Positions 6,396 through 6,396 of a stretch of DNA of 6,396 nt are shown here, piece by piece (the stretch's first letter is position 1; the number at the start of each line of letters is the position of its first letter). The position numbers and the translations under genes were made by a program. The notes under the pieces were generated by a model, which worked only from the letters and a program-made list of their open reading frames with translations, ran no database searches and was not told where the DNA came from. Source of the stretch: Parachlamydiaceae bacterium (lineage in GTDB: Bacteria; Chlamydiota; Chlamydiia; Chlamydiales; Parachlamydiaceae); contig JACDGH010000131.1 of assembly GCA_013815395.1 (NCBI GenBank), positions 1 through 6,396 on the forward strand, given 5' to 3'.

Positions 6396-6396
6396 A

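Noticed and set aside
1..6396. CRISPR array, tRNA/rRNA genes, riboswitch, transposase
   Set aside because: No regularly spaced repeats, cloverleaf-forming segments, known riboswitch consensus or transposase-like coding sequence were found on either strand.

Overview
The window is a roughly 40 % G+C bacterial segment with tight gene packing, clear Shine-Dalgarno sequences and no RNA genes, CRISPR array or recognisable transposase. It looks like a Gram-negative, moderately AT-rich genome. The predicted hydrophobic protein at the right end, of no family I can name, together with the base composition, suggests an intracellular or amoeba-associated lineage. Parachlamydiales-type Chlamydiota is my best guess and a Legionella-like gammaproteobacterium the main alternative. 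This assignment is inference, not proof.

Left block (1-2742, + strand): the C-terminal part of a multi-pass flippase-like membrane protein (LPG_synthase_TM/UPF0104 type), cut by the window edge. It is followed 9 bp later by a complete 681-residue glutamine-dependent asparagine synthetase (AsnB family). The short gap and the ribosome binding site lying on the upstream stop codon indicate one transcript. Together they suggest either asparagine supply or amidation of a cell-envelope precursor beside a lipid/glycan-handling membrane protein.

Middle block (2694-3941, - strand, then 4090-5079, + strand): a secreted serine hydrolase of the class C beta-lactamase/penicillin-binding fold runs convergently into asnB, with a 49-bp antiparallel overlap of coding ends. 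It is divergent from a zinc-free medium-chain dehydrogenase/reductase (quinone-reductase-like). The two share a 148-bp AT-rich intergenic region holding both ribosome binding sites, a possible promoter and a 10-bp-period direct repeat.

Right block (5080-6396): the reductase gene is followed by a striking 86-bp hairpin element whose arms pair over almost their whole length. It is flanked by a perfect 4-bp direct repeat and sits between two convergent genes, so it may be a miniature mobile element, a bidirectional terminator, or both. Beyond it, on the - strand, lie a 333-residue hydrophobic protein of unknown function and, 3 bp upstream of that, the 3' end of another unrecognised gene with an acidic tail that leaves the window. 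These two form a translationally tight pair and are the least explained part of the window.
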